From Arthrinium phaeospermum (lineage: Eukaryota; Ascomycota; Sordariomycetes; Amphisphaeriales; Apiosporaceae), in contig QYRS01000017.1 in the NCBI GenBank assembly GCA_006503535.1, positions 452,976 to 516,975 of the forward strand: a DNA stretch of 64,000 bases, given 5' to 3'. How positions within the stretch are numbered: the first letter of the stretch is position 1; each line of letters begins with the position of its first letter. A program made the translations under genes and the position numbers. The notes beneath the pieces are model-generated. The model had not been told where the DNA came from, did not search any database, and worked only from the letters and a program-made list of their open reading frames with translations. Shown here piece after piece: positions 62,331-64,000 of the stretch.

Positions 62331-64000
62331 AAAAATATTTAATTAAATTAAATTTATAAAAAATTATTTAATAAAATGAAATATTTATAAAATTTATAAT
62401 AATAATTTTAATAATTTAAAAGAATTTAAATTTAATTTTATATAAAACAGTTTAAAATAATAATTTATATAATTATATATATTTTAAATTTTAAATTATT
62501 AACTTTTTAAATAATAAAATTATATTAATTATATTATAAAATAAAAATTTTTAAAAAGAGATTTTTCTTAATAAAATTATAACTTTTTTTATTAAAATAT
62601 AAAAATAAAGAAATATTAAAGAAAAATCTTTTTTTTAATAAGTTATAAATTTATTTTATTAAAGTATAAAAAAGTAAATTAAAATAATTTAAAAGATTTA
62701 AATATAAAATATATTATAAATAAAACTTTATAATATATAATTAATAGTTATTATAAAATTATTTTATAATAATAATTAATATAAATATTATAAAAGTTTT
62801 TAAATTAATTTAAAATAAAATATTTAATAAATATAATTAATAAAGTTTAAATAAAACTTTATTTATTTATTTATTTAAAATAATTTATATAAAGTTTTTT
62901 TATTATAAATTAAATAAAATATATTAAAATTATATTAAAAGATATTTTTTAAATTATATTTTTATTATTTATAATAAAAGTTATATATATTTAAAATATT
63001 AAAAAAAATTTTATAAAAATTAAAATTTAATTATATTAAAAATTTATAAAAATTAAAAAATATAACTTTTTAATTTTTTATAATTAATATATATATATTA
63101 ATTTTATATTTAAATTTATTTTTATATATTTATTATAAAACAATTATAATTTAATAAATTAAATATAATTAAAAAGTTATTTAATATAACCTTAATAGTT
63201 TTTATACTTTTAAAAGAAAAACTTTATTTTTTAAATATTTTTTTTTTAATAATTATAATTTAAAATTTATTAATTATATTTATTTAAAGTTTAAATTTAT
63301 ATATTTATAAAATAAATAAATATATTTAATATTTAATTTAATTTTATAGAAAATATATTATAAATAAAACCTTTTTTAAACTTTTAAAATATATTTAAAA
63401 AATAAAATAATAATTTATAAAGATTTAAAATTAAATAAATATTAAAAATAAAATTTATTTTATATTTAAAATATTATAATTTTATAAATAAATTATTATT
63501 ATTTTATATAAAAAATAAACTTAAATAATTAATATTAATATATATAATAATATTTATTTTTTAAAAATTAAATTTAATTATATAATTATTAAATTATATA
63601 TTAATTAATAAGATAATATATTTTATTTTTTAAAAATAAATAATTTTATTATTAAATATATTTAATAAGAATTTATTATTTTTTTTAAATAATTACTTTT
63701 TATTATTTATTAAAATAAAATATTATAATTATTAACTTTTTTAATTAATTATTATATTTCTAAAAAACTATTAATTTTTTAAAATTATCTAAAAAACTTT
63801 AATTTTTATTATAATTTAAAAAAATAATTTTATTATTTTTTAATAATAATATTAATTAAAATAAAATATTAATTTATTTATATTATAATATTTATTACAA
63901 ATTTAAATAAATTTAAAATAAATAAAGAAAAATTATTAAAAGTTTATATTAATTTTTATATCGTTTTTATAAAAACGTTAATTTTATTCTTTATATTCAA
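62331..64000. other. AT-rich DNA at right edge, no identifiable feature
   Basis: Nearly pure A/T. I can see no coding remnant, terminal repeat or RNA gene. The block continues past the window. Confidence 0.5.

Larger units (their letters stand above)
33370..64000. other. AT-rich, RIP-mutated heterochromatin-like block
   Basis: From about 33,370 to the window end the DNA switches abruptly to almost pure A/T with scattered C and G, the remaining C being often in CG. No ORF over 60 codons is found after 33,481. Recognisable transposon proteins can be read through many stops, with changes such as TGC to TAC and CAG to TAG, as expected when CA/TG dinucleotides mutate to TA on both strands. This is the pattern of repeat-induced point mutation in Pezizomycotina. 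Mitochondrial DNA is unlikely because the remnants are nuclear LTR retrotransposons. The block may be a dispersed heterochromatic island, subtelomere or pericentromere. Confidence 0.9.

Noticed and set aside
33540..63990. CRISPR-like or short regularly spaced repeats in the AT block
   Set aside because: The similarity is from microsatellite-like TA runs and dispersed repeats without constant spacing; the genome is eukaryotic.
33370..64000. Mitochondrial origin for the AT-rich block
   Set aside because: The remnants are nuclear Gypsy retrotransposons with RIP-type changes; no mitochondrial genes, tRNAs or rRNA are seen.

Overview
The window is nuclear DNA of a filamentous ascomycete (Pezizomycotina, most likely Sordariomycetes; inference). 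The evidence is GC-rich genes with short GT..AG introns (about 41-137 nt), typical fungal protein families, and a block of about 30.6 kb (33,370-64,000) whose extreme AT bias and C-to-T / G-to-A decay of transposons carry the signature of repeat-induced point mutation (RIP). The window therefore has two halves: a gene-bearing part (1-33,370) and an AT-rich, gene-empty, transposon-derived part.

Gene-bearing half, left to right: the C-terminal part of a full-size ABCB transporter resembling a-factor exporters (+, runs in from the left edge); a GNAT acetyltransferase (+); a DHA1-type major facilitator transporter, probably two exons (+); a five-exon aldehyde dehydrogenase (-); an AIM6-like secreted PLC/GDPD-fold protein (-); an unrecognised 456-residue protein with faint Ulp1-protease-like features (+); the mRNA-capping RNA 5'-triphosphatase CET1 with a very long Q/P-rich N-terminus (-); a 3.2-kb spacer; the 26S proteasome subunit RPN2 (+); a type II membrane protein with a predicted lectin-like beta-propeller ectodomain (-); a LIP2/LipB-like octanoyltransferase relative that seems to lack its catalytic Lys and Cys (-); and the broken 3' end of a NACHT/DUF7791-type NLR-like gene (-), whose missing part would lie in the AT-rich block.

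AT-rich half: no intact ORF of any size. Direct repeats and translated remnants show a nested arrangement. A Ty3/Gypsy chromodomain element of about 6.9 kb (40,871-47,771, +), with about 225-bp LTRs and a possible 5-bp target duplication, sits inside a second Gypsy-type element read on the minus strand (about 38,771-53,889, about 167-bp LTRs), splitting it between RNase H and integrase. A further repeat family occurs in both orientations around this nest, and another direct-repeat pair of about 0.5 kb lies at 55.6 and 61.85 kb.

The genes do not form an obvious pathway or cluster. CET1 and RPN2 are housekeeping genes sharing a long divergent promoter region. The accessory-type genes (dead-looking LIP2 paralogue, NLR remnant) sit at the edge of the RIP-mutated block, as often seen at heterochromatin borders. 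Exon boundaries were read by eye from splice signals, frame continuity and family resemblance.
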